DNA from: Dokdonella_A sp963834755
GTDB taxonomy: Bacteria > Pseudomonadota > Gammaproteobacteria > Xanthomonadales > Rhodanobacteraceae
Assembly: GCA_963834755.1 (NCBI GenBank)
Contig: CAWICQ010000011.1
Location: 330,027-394,026, forward strand
Direction: 5' to 3'
DNA length: 64,000 nucleotides
The notes under the pieces: model-generated
Databases searched by the model: none
What the model saw: only the letters and a program-made list of their open reading frames with translations
What the model was told of the DNA's origin: nothing
Position numbers and translations under genes: made by a program
Shown here: positions 7,713-16,034 of the stretch, piece by piece
How positions within the stretch are numbered: the first letter of the stretch is position 1
Layout of the letters: every line of letters begins with the position of its first letter

Positions 7713-9446
7713 TCACGGATCCGGCGTATCCTGCTTTTGCTGCTCCTTGTCGACACTTGCGTCCGGCACGCAGCCGGGAACGATCGCCTCAGCACGAACC
7801 AGCCACCATTCGCGACGGTTGGCGTGTCCGACCAGCGTCGCCTTGCGGCGATCGATGCAGCGTCCCATCGCGTCATCGAGGATGAAGATCGTACGCTGCG
7901 CCGGATTTTCGGCCTGCCACTGCATCGCTTCCAGCAGCTGCTCGTCCCACGGATTGACGAAGCCGAAATCACGCACGGGCCCATCGGCCATCAGCAGGTT
8001 CTGTTCTTTCCACGCGACCAGGCCGATTTCGACGCCGGGACCGGCAAGCTCGCGCGCGTGTCGCATCACGCCCTTCGCGGAGCTCGAATCGTTGAGCAGC
8101 GGATACGACCAGAAGCTCCAGATCAGCCACAGCGCGCCAATGCCTGCCAGCAAAGCGTGCACGCCGCGCCGCGGGCGAAACCACGCCGCAGCAAGCACGA
8201 ACGCGGCGCCGATCGCGATGACCATGCCCCACACCATGGGTCCGAGATCTTCGAGCTCGCGCTGTTCGATGAACCGCTCGGCTGTGGGCGAGTGACCGAG
8301 CGAAGCCCACAAGCCCGCAACGATGATCGCGACACCGCCGATCGCTGCAATCGCAAACGCCGTGTTGCGTAGCCAACGGGTCGCAGACATCTCTTCGAGA
8401 TATGGCGCCATCGCGAGCGCGACCATCGGAATCGCAGGCATCAAGTACACATCGCGCTTGCCGACTGGAATGCTGAAGAAGACAAGAATCAGCAAAGTCC
8501 AGCCGAGCGGCAGCAGGATGCGCGATTCTCCCGCTTTGAGATCGCGCCACCAGCGCGGCACCGCCGCGATGTACGCGAGCGACATCGGGAACCAGTTGAA
8601 CAATACGATCGGAACGTAATAGTAGAAAGGCTGCGGATGCGACCACGACCCCGCGTAGCGGCCCGCGGTCTGACGGAAGAAAAGATCGTGCACGTACGCC
8701 GCGTATTCCGGCGTTCCGCGCGAACGTGCGACGGCCAACACGCTAAGTCCCCAGGCGAGGATCGGCGCGAGGAACGCGAGCAGTCCACCGAGCCAGCGCA
8801 ATCCCGATCCCGCGGTGCGCGTCACGCCATCCCAATTTCGCCATCGCGCGACGAGATACGGCACGAACATCAACAGCGCGAGAATGCCGACGCCTTTGGT
8901 GATTACGCCAAGGCCCGCGGCGAAGCATCCGAGCCAATACGCGCGCCAGTTCGGTCCGCGCAGGAAATGCAGCAGCAATCCCCAGTTCGCCAGCGTGATC
9001 CAGCCCATGATCAAGGGATCGATCTGCGCGCGCTTGACCTGGTACATGAACTGAAACACGAACAGCACGGCGATGGCCGCGCAGAGGCCGGCTTTGGGAC
9101 TCCAAAGACGACGACCGAGATCGTAGGTGAGACCGAGCGTCAGCAATCCCGCCAGCAGCGAGGGCAGCAGGAAGGCGACGCGCCAGCTGCGCGTGACTTC
9201 GTATGCTGCGGCCTCCGTCCACATCTGCAGCGGCGGCTTGTCGGAATAAAGTTCGCGGCCGCGCCGCGGAAACAGCCAGTCGCCCGACTCGACCATCTGC
9301 TTCGCCGACAGAGTGAAACGCGGCTCATCCGACGGCCACGGATCGCGCAATCCGATGCCCGCGCCGAGCAGGACGAACGCGAGCAGCATGAACAGCCGGA
9401 ACGCGCGACGATCGCGCGCGCTTGCAATCGGCGATGGGTGAATCAT
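7713..9446 (-). CDS. ArnT-like glycosyltransferase family 39/83 protein
   Basis: A 577-residue polytopic GT-C glycosyltransferase with about 11-12 membrane helices and a soluble C-terminal domain of about 150 residues. The first periplasmic loop carries the DEPRF acidic motif (Asp40-Glu41), typical of enzymes that take a sugar from an undecaprenyl-phosphate carrier, as ArnT does with aminoarabinose for lipid A. YSDKPPLQMW resembles the ArnT/PMT signature. No arn biosynthesis genes are nearby, so the donor sugar may differ and I do not assign arnT. A broken paralog lies at 6496-6930. Confidence 0.82.
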   Translation of the reverse strand: MIHPSPIASARDRRAFRLFMLLAFVLLGAGIGLRDPWPSDEPRFTLSAKQMVESGDWLFPRRGRELYSDKPPLQMWTEAAAYEVTRSWRVAFLLPSLLAGLLTLGLTYDLGRRLWSPKAGLCAAIAVLFVFQFMYQVKRAQIDPLIMGWITLANWGLLLHFLRGPNWRAYWLGCFAAGLGVITKGVGILALLMFVPYLVARWRNWDGVTRTAGSGLRWLGGLLAFLAPILAWGLSVLAVARSRGTPEYAAYVHDLFFRQTAGRYAGSWSHPQPFYYYVPIVLFNWFPMSLAYIAAVPRWWRDLKAGESRILLPLGWTLLILVFFSIPVGKRDVYLMPAIPMVALAMAPYLEEMSATRWLRNTAFAIAAIGGVAIIVAGLWASLGHSPTAERFIEQRELEDLGPMVWGMVIAIGAAFVLAAAWFRPRRGVHALLAGIGALWLIWSFWSYPLLNDSSSAKGVMRHARELAGPGVEIGLVAWKEQNLLMADGPVRDFGFVNPWDEQLLEAMQWQAENPAQRTIFILDDAMGRCIDRRKATLVGHANRREWWLVRAEAIVPGCVPDASVDKEQQKQDTPDP

Positions 9447-9507
9447 GGGCGCCCAGGACGGAAATCAACGCCTATCCTAACAGGGCGATCGGCGCAGCCG
9501 CGGCGCG

Positions 9508-9930
9508 TCAGTGCACGCCGTCGGCCTTCATGGCGCGCGCATCCAGCCGCTCGACGGTCTGGATCGGACAGCGTTCGGCACCGACCATCACGGCTGCGCC
9601 GCCGGCGCGCACGGTGCCGCCGTCGCCCGAAAGCAGAATCGTCTGCACCGAGTCGAGACCGAAGCACGCGCCGAACAGCGTCAAGAGGTACGCCTCCGCA
9701 GGGGACGTCCAAACGACGACGTGGTTTGGATCGGGCGCTTGCCAGTCGTACACGCTCGCGGAACTGAAGACACCGGCGTTGCCCCTGATGTAGCGGCGAT
9801 AGTCGGCGGTCGTCGACTGCGGTTTGACGGACGCCGTGGCGCCTTTCGCATTCTCGCGCGTCGGCGTTTGCGTGCAGGCAGCCAGCGAAAGCATCAGCGC
9901 TGAAACGACCATCAGATTTGCAAACCGCAT
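9508..9930 (-). CDS. DUF6491 family lipoprotein
   Basis: A 140-residue product beginning with a lipoprotein signal (MRFANLMVVSALMLSLAAC); Cys19 would be acylated. The mature part holds the YDWQAPDPNHVVVWTSPAEAYLLTL core and a late Cys in AERCPIQTVERLDARAMK, as in DUF6491 proteins that I associate with Xanthomonadales. Function is unknown. I use the ATG at 9930 rather than the 46-residue upstream extension, which lacks protein character and would bury the signal peptide. Confidence 0.78.
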   Translation of the reverse strand: MRFANLMVVSALMLSLAACTQTPTRENAKGATASVKPQSTTADYRRYIRGNAGVFSSASVYDWQAPDPNHVVVWTSPAEAYLLTLFGACFGLDSVQTILLSGDGGTVRAGGAAVMVGAERCPIQTVERLDARAMKADGVH

Positions 9931-10132
9931 ATCGACGCTCCCATGCGGCAGACGCAAGCGCGCACCGATGCAGACGATACTGCGACGATCCGAGCAATGA
10001 CAAGCAAAGAAAAAGAAAGTTTCGCCGTCGCGACTTAAAGAAGATTCATGTCCCGGCCGCGCGCACAAACGGAACCAACTCCGCGCAGCATCGCTCCAAT
10101 CCCGCCGGCGCGATGCGTTCGCGATGACACAC

Positions 10133-10161
10133 GTTAACCAGCCTGCAACAACAGGTTAACC
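10133..10161. promoter_or_regulatory. GTTAACC direct repeat, possible operator
   Basis: GTTAACC occurs at 10133-10139 and again at 10155-10161, a 22-base period or two helical turns, about 60 bases upstream of the 81-residue gene at 10222. The AT-rich heptamers stand out in GC-rich surroundings. They could be an operator for a dimeric regulator; no regulator can be named. The rest of the 290-base gap between 9931 and 10221 shows no coding signal. Confidence 0.3.
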
Positions 10162-10221
10162 GCGCCAACACCGTCGATGCGTAAGCTCTTCTCGCCGTCA
10201 GTCCGCCAACGGAGAAGTACG

Positions 10222-10467
10222 ATGAACACGTCGCGCCACACCGAAGTCAACGTGTTGGGATACCGGATCGATCACGTCCGCGCACAACCCATCGTCGAAA
10301 TCGGCGGGACCGCGCATGCCGGCGGTCTCGACAGTTGGCGCGAAGTGCTGTGCCCGGACAGCGACCTCGTGCTGGCGCGATTCGCCTCGCGCGCCGAGGC
10401 CGAGCGCTACATCATCGATCGCGAACTCGCCAACGCGCGCCGCGCGGTACATCGGTACGCTGCATAA
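10222..10467 (+). CDS. hypothetical protein, 81 aa
   Basis: A small soluble protein (MNTSRHTEVNVLGYRIDHVRA...) with a good GGAG ribosome site 7 bases before the ATG at 10222. It has no signal peptide, membrane segment or recognised motif. The C-terminal half is a basic helix (RAEAERYIIDRELANARRAV). I do not recognise a family. It is probably transcribed on its own; arsC begins about 100 bases downstream. Confidence 0.55.
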   Translation: MNTSRHTEVNVLGYRIDHVRAQPIVEIGGTAHAGGLDSWREVLCPDSDLVLARFASRAEAERYIIDRELANARRAVHRYAA

Positions 10468-10570
10468 ACCCTGGGTGTTGTTCCGGCGCACTTCTGGGTG
10501 CGGTGCGCACACGCATTGATTGAGCGGCGCGAAAGCGTCAAAGTCTGTCGAGCAAATCAGGCTCGACGGC

Positions 10571-10927
10571 ATGCGGCAACCGACGATCTACCACAACCCG
10601 CGCTGCTCGAAATCGCGCGCGACGCTTGCGTTGCTGACGTCGCGCGGATTCACTCCGCGCGTCATCGACTACATCCAGACGCCACCTTCACCGGCGGAGG
10701 TGGAGCGCTTGCTGGCGCTGCTCGAACTCGAGCCGCGCGAGGTGATACGCAAGGAAGAGGAAGAATATTCGGCGCTCGCGCTCGGCGATGCGCGCCTCAC
10801 CTCGCGCCAGCTCGTCGCGGCGATTTCGGCGCATCCGCGTCTGTTGCAGCGACCGATCGTCGTCTTTGGCGGCAAGGCCGCGATCGGGCGCCCGCCCGAA
10901 GCGGTGCTCGCGATTCTTCCGGACTGA
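10571..10927 (+). CDS. arsC: arsenate reductase (ArsC/glutaredoxin family)
   Basis: A 118-residue thioredoxin-fold enzyme with the ArsC signature YHNPRCSKSRATL; the reactive Cys lies at residue 11. LQRPIVVFGGKAAIGRPPE matches the conserved arsenate-site region with its cis-Pro and Arg residues. It reduces arsenate to arsenite with glutathione/glutaredoxin, although some homologues are general redox proteins. The ATG (MRQPTIYHNP) is preferred to an upstream TTG. Only four bases separate it from the LysR gene, suggesting an operon. No arsenite pump or ArsR is nearby. Confidence 0.88.
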   Translation: MRQPTIYHNPRCSKSRATLALLTSRGFTPRVIDYIQTPPSPAEVERLLALLELEPREVIRKEEEEYSALALGDARLTSRQLVAAISAHPRLLQRPIVVFGGKAAIGRPPEAVLAILPD

Positions 10928-10931
10928 CGCG

Positions 10932-11843
10932 ATGGACAAGCTGCAAGCCATGCAGTTGTTCACGCGTGTCGTCGACACCGGAAGTTTCACCGCGGCGGCC
11001 GAGCAGCTCGGCATCTCGCGCGCGCTTGCGAGCAAGCTGATCCAGAATCTCGAAGACACGCTCGGCGTGCGGCTCATGAATCGCACGACGCGTCGTCTCA
11101 GCCTGACCGAATCCGGGCAGAACTATTATCAACGCGTCACGGACGTGTTGACGCGACTCGGCGAAGCGGAAGCCGAGGCGACCGAGCTGCAGATCGATCC
11201 GCGCGGCCGATTGCGCATCAGCGCGCCGATTCCGTTTTCGACCGCACATCTCGCGCCTGCGCTCGCCGAGTTCCAGCACCTGCATCCGCGCGTCGAGCTC
11301 GATCTCAATCTAAACGATCGTCGCGTCGATCTGGTCGAGGAAGGGTTCGACGTCGCGATCCGCATATCGCAGCTCGCCGATTCTTCGCTGATGGCGCGCA
11401 AGATCGCGCCGTGTCGCATGGTGGCGGTCGCATCCCCGGCCCATCTCGCCGTGCGTGGCGAACCGCAAGTGCCGGCGGACCTCGCGCAGCACGAATGTCT
11501 GCGCTACACGCTGACGCCGAACAGCGAAGCCTGGGAATTCGAACGCGATGGCACCATCACCTCGGTACCCGCGCACTCGCGCCTCGCGGTCAACAACGGC
11601 GACTTCATCGCAGCCGCTGCGGCCGCGGGCATGGGCATTGCGCGACTGCCGACGTTCATCGTCGCCGACTATCTACGCAGCGGACGGTTGCGGCGCATCC
11701 TTCCCGAGTGGACGCTGCCGCCGATTGCCGTGTACGCGGTATATCCGCACACGCGCACGCTGCCGGCGAAGACGCGGCGGCTGATCGATTTTCTGGTCGA
11801 GCGTTTCGGACCCGAGCCGTATTGGGATCGCGACTTGCCGTAG
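10932..11843 (+). CDS. LysR family transcriptional regulator
   Basis: A 303-residue LysR regulator of the CrgA/DsdC-like branch. The winged helix-turn-helix lies at residues 5-60 (LQAMQLFTRVVDTGSFTAAAEQLGISRALASKLIQNLEDTLGV); the effector-binding domain follows from about 90 to 295. It is translated just after arsC. LysR regulators usually act on adjacent or divergent genes, but none is obvious here. The target and ligand are unknown. Confidence 0.9.
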   Translation: MDKLQAMQLFTRVVDTGSFTAAAEQLGISRALASKLIQNLEDTLGVRLMNRTTRRLSLTESGQNYYQRVTDVLTRLGEAEAEATELQIDPRGRLRISAPIPFSTAHLAPALAEFQHLHPRVELDLNLNDRRVDLVEEGFDVAIRISQLADSSLMARKIAPCRMVAVASPAHLAVRGEPQVPADLAQHECLRYTLTPNSEAWEFERDGTITSVPAHSRLAVNNGDFIAAAAAAGMGIARLPTFIVADYLRSGRLRRILPEWTLPPIAVYAVYPHTRTLPAKTRRLIDFLVERFGPEPYWDRDLP

Positions 11844-11872
11844 CGCCAACCATCCTGCTGGCGATCTCTACC

Positions 11873-11896
11873 CCCTCTCCCGCAAGCGCGAGAGGG
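11873..11896. terminator. hairpin between convergent genes
   Basis: CCCTCTC and GAGAGGG form a 7-base stem extended by CGC/GCG around an AA loop, with one mismatch. It lies 30 bases after the LysR stop and 13 bases before the omega-amidase stop, so it could terminate both. There is no clear T-run on either side. The CCCTCTCCC-type palindrome also resembles dispersed repeats seen in many GC-rich genomes. Confidence 0.45.
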
Positions 11897-11908
11897 AACG
11901 ATGTACGT

Positions 11909-12712
11909 CTAGATACGGATCTCGAAATCATCCGCATCCATCCACGCAGGAAACCGCTCGCGATGCGCAGCGAGCGCGCCCGGATCCAGCGTGACAGTGA
12001 CGACCTGCTCCTGTGCCCCGAGCTCGACCAGCGGCTGACCGAGGAAATCAAACGCGCCGCTGTCGCCGGCGTAATGAAGTTCGTTGCCGTCGACGCCGAC
12101 CCGGTTGACGCCGATGCAATACGCGAGATTCTCGATCGCGCGTGCGCGCAGCAGCGTGCGCCAGGCGTGACGCCGCGCGCTCGGCCAGTTGGCGACGAAC
12201 AGGACCAAATCGTAGTCGAAACGGCTCGTCGCGCGATCGTAGCGATTGCGCAGCCACACCGGAAAACGCAGGTCGTAGCAAACCTCCGGACAGATTCGCC
12301 AGCCGTTGAGCTCGACGATAAGGCGCGCGTCGCCGCCGCCGTAGCGTTCGTGCTCCTTGGCCATGCGGAAGAGATGACGTTTGTCGTAAGTCGCGAGCGT
12401 GCCGTCCGGCCGCATCCACATCAGCCGGTTGACGCAGCGCTCGCCGTCGCGCACGACGACACTGCCGGTGATGGTCGTGCCGATCTCCGCCGCAAGATCG
12501 CGCAGCCATTGGAGCCCGGCGCCGTCCATCGTCTCGGCGTTGCCGAGCGTTTCGTTGGTGAAGCCGCTGAGAAACGTCTCGGGCAGCACGATGAGGTCGC
12601 TCTGCCCTTTGAGCGCGCGTGCGAACGCGCCGTAATACGCGCGATTCGCAGCCGCGTCGTGCCAGCGTGTTGCGCCTTGAACCAATGAAACGCGCAGAGG
12701 AGTCATGGTCAT
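11909..12712 (-). CDS. omega-amidase (nitrilase/NIT2-like, YafV family)
   Basis: A 267-residue carbon-nitrogen hydrolase. The catalytic Glu-Lys-Cys triad is visible: LPETFLSGF near 44, YDKRHLF near 117 and PEVCYDLRFPVW near 150. YafV/NIT2 enzymes hydrolyse alpha-ketoglutaramate and alpha-ketosuccinamate, the products of glutamine or asparagine transaminases. The gene overlaps by 14 bases the stop of a class I aminotransferase of the matching type, so the two probably form a glutamine transaminase-omega-amidase couple. The ATG at 12712 follows a GAGG site; the ATG at 12706 is an alternative. Confidence 0.87.
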   Translation of the reverse strand: MTMTPLRVSLVQGATRWHDAAANRAYYGAFARALKGQSDLIVLPETFLSGFTNETLGNAETMDGAGLQWLRDLAAEIGTTITGSVVVRDGERCVNRLMWMRPDGTLATYDKRHLFRMAKEHERYGGGDARLIVELNGWRICPEVCYDLRFPVWLRNRYDRATSRFDYDLVLFVANWPSARRHAWRTLLRARAIENLAYCIGVNRVGVDGNELHYAGDSGAFDFLGQPLVELGAQEQVVTVTLDPGALAAHRERFPAWMDADDFEIRI

Positions 12713-12725
12713 TTCGGATCCCGCC

Positions 12726-13874
12726 TCACAATGCATGCAGGCGTTCGGCCGCCTGTTCCAGCGTCGCGTCGCTCTTGGCGAAGCAGAAACGGATCAGGCG
12801 CTGATCCGCCGGTGGCGATTCGTAGAACGCGGAAATCGGAATCGCAGCGACGCCGCCTTCCTTGACCAGCCATTCGCAGAACGCGAGATCGTCGCGATCG
12901 TCGAGCGCCGAATAATCGACGACCTGGAAATACGCGCCGCCGACCGGCAATGCCTTGAACCGCGACCCGGCGAGAAGTTTCCGGAAACGATCGCGCTTCG
13001 CCTGATAAAACGCGGGCAGATCGAGGTAATGCTGCGGATCTTTTTCGAGGATGTCGGCAAACGCCCATTGCGCCGGCGTGAACGTGCAGAACGTGAGGTA
13101 TTGATGCACCTTGCGAAATTCCGCCGAGAGCGCGCGCGGTGCGATGCAATAGCCGACCTTCCAGCCCGTGCAATGGAATGTCTTGCCGAACGAGCTGACG
13201 ACGAAGCTGCGCTCGGCGAGCTCGGCGTGACGCAACACGCTCTGATGCGGCAGGCCATCGAACACGATGTGCTCGTAGACTTCATCCGACAAGACCAGAA
13301 TGCCGCGCTCGCGCGTGACTTCCGCCAGCGTGTCGAGATCGCCCGGCGTGAACACCGCGCCGCACGGATTGTGCGGCGAGTTCACCAGGATCATGCGCGT
13401 GTTCGCCGTCACCGCTTCGCGCACGCGCTGCCAGTCCGGCGAGAAATCGCGTGGATCGAGCGGCACGTGCACCGCACGGCCGCCGTTGAGCTCGATCGCC
13501 GGCTCGTAACTGTCGTAGCACGGATCGAGCACGATGACTTCGTCGCCCGGACGCACGACCGCGGCGATTGCCGCGAACAATGCTTCGGTCGCACCCGAAG
13601 TCACGGTGATCTCCGTATCGGGATTGACCTTGCGCGCGTACAACGCTTCGGTCTTGCGCGCGATCTGCTCGCGCAGCGCCGGCACACCGGTCATCGGCGC
13701 GTATTGATTGCGGCCGGCATTCATCGCGGCGGCCAGCGCGTCGCGCATCGCCTGCGGGCCGTCGAAATCCGGAAAACCCTGACCGAGATTGACGGCCTTG
13801 TGCTCGAGCGCGAGCTGGCTCATGACCGTGAAGATGGTCGTGCCGACTTTCGGCAGCTTGGTTTCGATCTGCAT
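12726..13874 (-). CDS. methionine/glutamine-type aminotransferase (YbdL-like, class I)
   Basis: A 382-residue PLP-dependent aminotransferase. VNLGQGFPDFDGP is the N-terminal substrate segment, SPHNPCGAV the conserved PLP-phosphate region and SSFGKTFHCTGWKVGY holds the Schiff-base Lys231. It is closest in pattern to YbdL and glutamine transaminase K/kynurenine aminotransferase enzymes, which transaminate methionine, glutamine or kynurenine. Together with the overlapping omega-amidase it likely drives methionine salvage or irreversible glutamine-dependent transamination. A kynurenine side-activity is possible given the catabolic cluster 20 kb away, but is only inferred. Confidence 0.87.
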   Translation of the reverse strand: MQIETKLPKVGTTIFTVMSQLALEHKAVNLGQGFPDFDGPQAMRDALAAAMNAGRNQYAPMTGVPALREQIARKTEALYARKVNPDTEITVTSGATEALFAAIAAVVRPGDEVIVLDPCYDSYEPAIELNGGRAVHVPLDPRDFSPDWQRVREAVTANTRMILVNSPHNPCGAVFTPGDLDTLAEVTRERGILVLSDEVYEHIVFDGLPHQSVLRHAELAERSFVVSSFGKTFHCTGWKVGYCIAPRALSAEFRKVHQYLTFCTFTPAQWAFADILEKDPQHYLDLPAFYQAKRDRFRKLLAGSRFKALPVGGAYFQVVDYSALDDRDDLAFCEWLVKEGGVAAIPISAFYESPPADQRLIRFCFAKSDATLEQAAERLHAL

Positions 13875-13959
13875 GTCAGCCTTTTTGTTTGGACGGCCAA
13901 AAGCGGGACGACGATCGATGGTAGCACGCGGCTTTGCGGAGGATCGTTCTGTGGCGCGG

Positions 13960-13994
13960 CCCTCATCCGCCTTGGCACGAGAGACGGATGAGGG
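13960..13994. repeat. 10-bp stem inverted repeat
   Basis: CCCTCATCCG and CGGATGAGGG are perfectly complementary around a 15-base loop. It lies just after the htpG stop on the minus strand and before the aminotransferase gene. It may act as a factor-independent terminator lacking a T-run, or be a CCCTCA-type dispersed palindrome. Confidence 0.5.
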
Positions 13995-14004
13995 AAAGCT
14001 CGCT

Positions 14005-15897
14005 CTACCCGGCCCGCTTCTCGTCTATCAGCAGACGATTGACGCGCCCGACAAACGCCGCGGGATCGTCGAGCTGATCGCCGGCGGCGAGGCGCGCTTC
14101 GTCGAACAAGAGCAGACCAAGGTCTTCGCTGCGCGACGAGTCGCTCTCGCCTTCGATGCGCTTGACGAGCGGATGCTGCGGATTGATTTCGAGCACCGGC
14201 GGCGACGTCGGCACATCGTGGCCCGCATCGCGCAGGAGGCGCTGCATGTGCAGCGCCATGTCATGCTCGCCGAGCACGAGGCACGAAGGCGAATCGGTCA
14301 GGCGATGGCTGACGCGCACGTCGCCGACCCGCGAACCGAGCAGTTCCTTCAACTTGCCGATGATGCCGGCGGCGGATTTTTCCGCTTGCTCGCGTTTCTC
14401 GGCCTCGGCGGCGTCGGGCTTGTCGACGTCGAGATCGCCTTTGGCAGCGTTGCGGAGCTTTTTCCCGGCATATTCGACGAGATAGCCGATCATCCATTCG
14501 TCGATGCGGTCGCTGAGCAGCAGCACTTCGATGCCGCGCGCTTTGAGCGCCTCGATCTGCGGACTATTGCGCGCGGCCGCGTGCGAGTCCGCGGTGACGT
14601 ACCAGATCACCTCTTGTCCGGCCGCCATGCGCGAAACATAGTCGTCCAGTGAGACCGTTTTCTCCCCGCCCTCCGATTTCGTCGATGCGAAGCGCAGCAA
14701 TTTGGCAATGCGTTCGCGATTGGCGTTGTCGTCGGCAATGCCTTCCTTCAATACGTTGCCGAACGCATCGGTGAACTTGCGAAACTTTTCTGGCTCGTCT
14801 TTCGACAGCTTTTCGAGCAGGTCGAGCACGCGCTTGACACAGGCGCTCCGGATCTGCGCGAGCAGCCGGTTCTCCTGCAGGATTTCGCGGCTGACGTTGA
14901 GCGGCAGGTCATCCGAGTCGACGACGCCGCGCACGAAGCGCAAGTACGCCGGCAACAATTGCTCGCTCGCATCCATGACGAAGACGCGGCGGATATAGAG
15001 CTTCAAGCCCTTGCGCTCGTCGCGGCCACTGAACAGCGCATCGAACGGCGGTTTTTCCGGCACGTACAGCAGCAGCGTATAGGTCTGCGCGCCTTCGACG
15101 CGATTGTGCGTCCACGCCAGCGCATCGTTGAAATCGTGCGAGATCGATTTGTAGAACGACTGGTAGTCCTCGTCCTTGAGCTCGGATTTCGGACGCGTCC
15201 ATAGCGCGGATGCGTGGTTGACGGTCTCGAACTCGTCGGTAGGTTTCCCGTCTTTCTGCTTGGGCAAGCGGATCGGAAACGCGACATGGTCCGAATAACG
15301 CGCGATGAGATCGCGCAGCTTCCAGGTGTCGAGAAATTCGTTCTCGTCGTCCTTGAGATGCAACGTCACCGAAGTCCCGCGCAGCGGAGCCTCGATGGTT
15401 TCGAGCGTGTATTCGCCGGTGCCGGCCGATTCCCAACGCACGCCTTCGCCGGCGGGCGCGCCGGCTTTCCGCGTCACCAGCGTGACACGATCGGCGACGA
15501 TGAACGCTGAATAGAAACCGACACCGAACTGGCCGATCAGCTGCGTGTCCTTGCGCGCGTCGCCCGAAAGCGATTCGAGAAACTTGCGCGTGCCCGAGCG
15601 CGCGATCGTACCGATGTTCTCGACGACTTCGTCGCGGCTCATGCCGATGCCGTTGTCGCGCACGGTCAGCGTGCGCGCGTCCTTGTCAAGGGTGATCTCG
15701 ATGCGCAGGTCGGCGTCGTCCGCGGTCAAGGCCGGGTCGGACAGCGCAGCGAAACGCAGCTTGTCGCAGGCGTCGGACGCGTTCGAGATCAGCTCGCGCA
15801 GGAAAATCTCCTTGTGCGAGTACAGCGAATGGGTGACCAGGTGCAGGACCTGAGCGACCTCGGCCTGGAAGGCCCGGGTTTCGGCGGCGGACGTCAT
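14005..15897 (-). CDS. htpG: molecular chaperone HtpG (Hsp90)
   Basis: A 630-residue Hsp90-family ATPase. N-terminal GHKL motifs are intact: FLRELISNASDACDKLR, DNGIGM and IGQFGVGFYSAF. The middle domain carries NVSREILQENRLL and the C-terminal dimerisation domain is complete. It refolds client proteins in the cytosol under heat and other stress. The start is the ATG before TSAAETRAFQAEV; upstream codons are intergenic. I could not identify a convincing sigma-32 promoter in the 137-base divergent region shared with the Asp-box protein gene. Confidence 0.97.
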   Translation of the reverse strand: MTSAAETRAFQAEVAQVLHLVTHSLYSHKEIFLRELISNASDACDKLRFAALSDPALTADDADLRIEITLDKDARTLTVRDNGIGMSRDEVVENIGTIARSGTRKFLESLSGDARKDTQLIGQFGVGFYSAFIVADRVTLVTRKAGAPAGEGVRWESAGTGEYTLETIEAPLRGTSVTLHLKDDENEFLDTWKLRDLIARYSDHVAFPIRLPKQKDGKPTDEFETVNHASALWTRPKSELKDEDYQSFYKSISHDFNDALAWTHNRVEGAQTYTLLLYVPEKPPFDALFSGRDERKGLKLYIRRVFVMDASEQLLPAYLRFVRGVVDSDDLPLNVSREILQENRLLAQIRSACVKRVLDLLEKLSKDEPEKFRKFTDAFGNVLKEGIADDNANRERIAKLLRFASTKSEGGEKTVSLDDYVSRMAAGQEVIWYVTADSHAAARNSPQIEALKARGIEVLLLSDRIDEWMIGYLVEYAGKKLRNAAKGDLDVDKPDAAEAEKREQAEKSAAGIIGKLKELLGSRVGDVRVSHRLTDSPSCLVLGEHDMALHMQRLLRDAGHDVPTSPPVLEINPQHPLVKRIEGESDSSRSEDLGLLLFDEARLAAGDQLDDPAAFVGRVNRLLIDEKRAG

Positions 15898-16009
15898 GGG
15901 AGCCTCGGAAAATGCTTTAGATTTGGCAAGATATCGGGGCCGCGGATCAGAAATCCAATCGCAGCCCGCCGCGGCACGATGGGTTATCGTAGCGCCCGAG
16001 TCGAGCCGG

Positions 16010-16023
16010 TGGTTCCGGAACCA
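16010..16023. promoter_or_regulatory. 14-bp perfect palindrome upstream of the Asp-box protein gene
   Basis: TGGTTCCGGAACCA is a perfect 14-base palindrome ending 11 bases before the ATG at 16035. At this position it could be an operator or an mRNA hairpin that affects ribosome access. No matching regulator is known to me. Confidence 0.3.
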
Positions 16024-16034
16024 GGGGATCCTGA

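Noticed and set aside
15898..16034. Heat-shock (sigma-32) promoter for htpG
   Set aside because: A CCCCGATAT sequence resembles the -10 but no CTTGAA-like -35 is found at the right distance.
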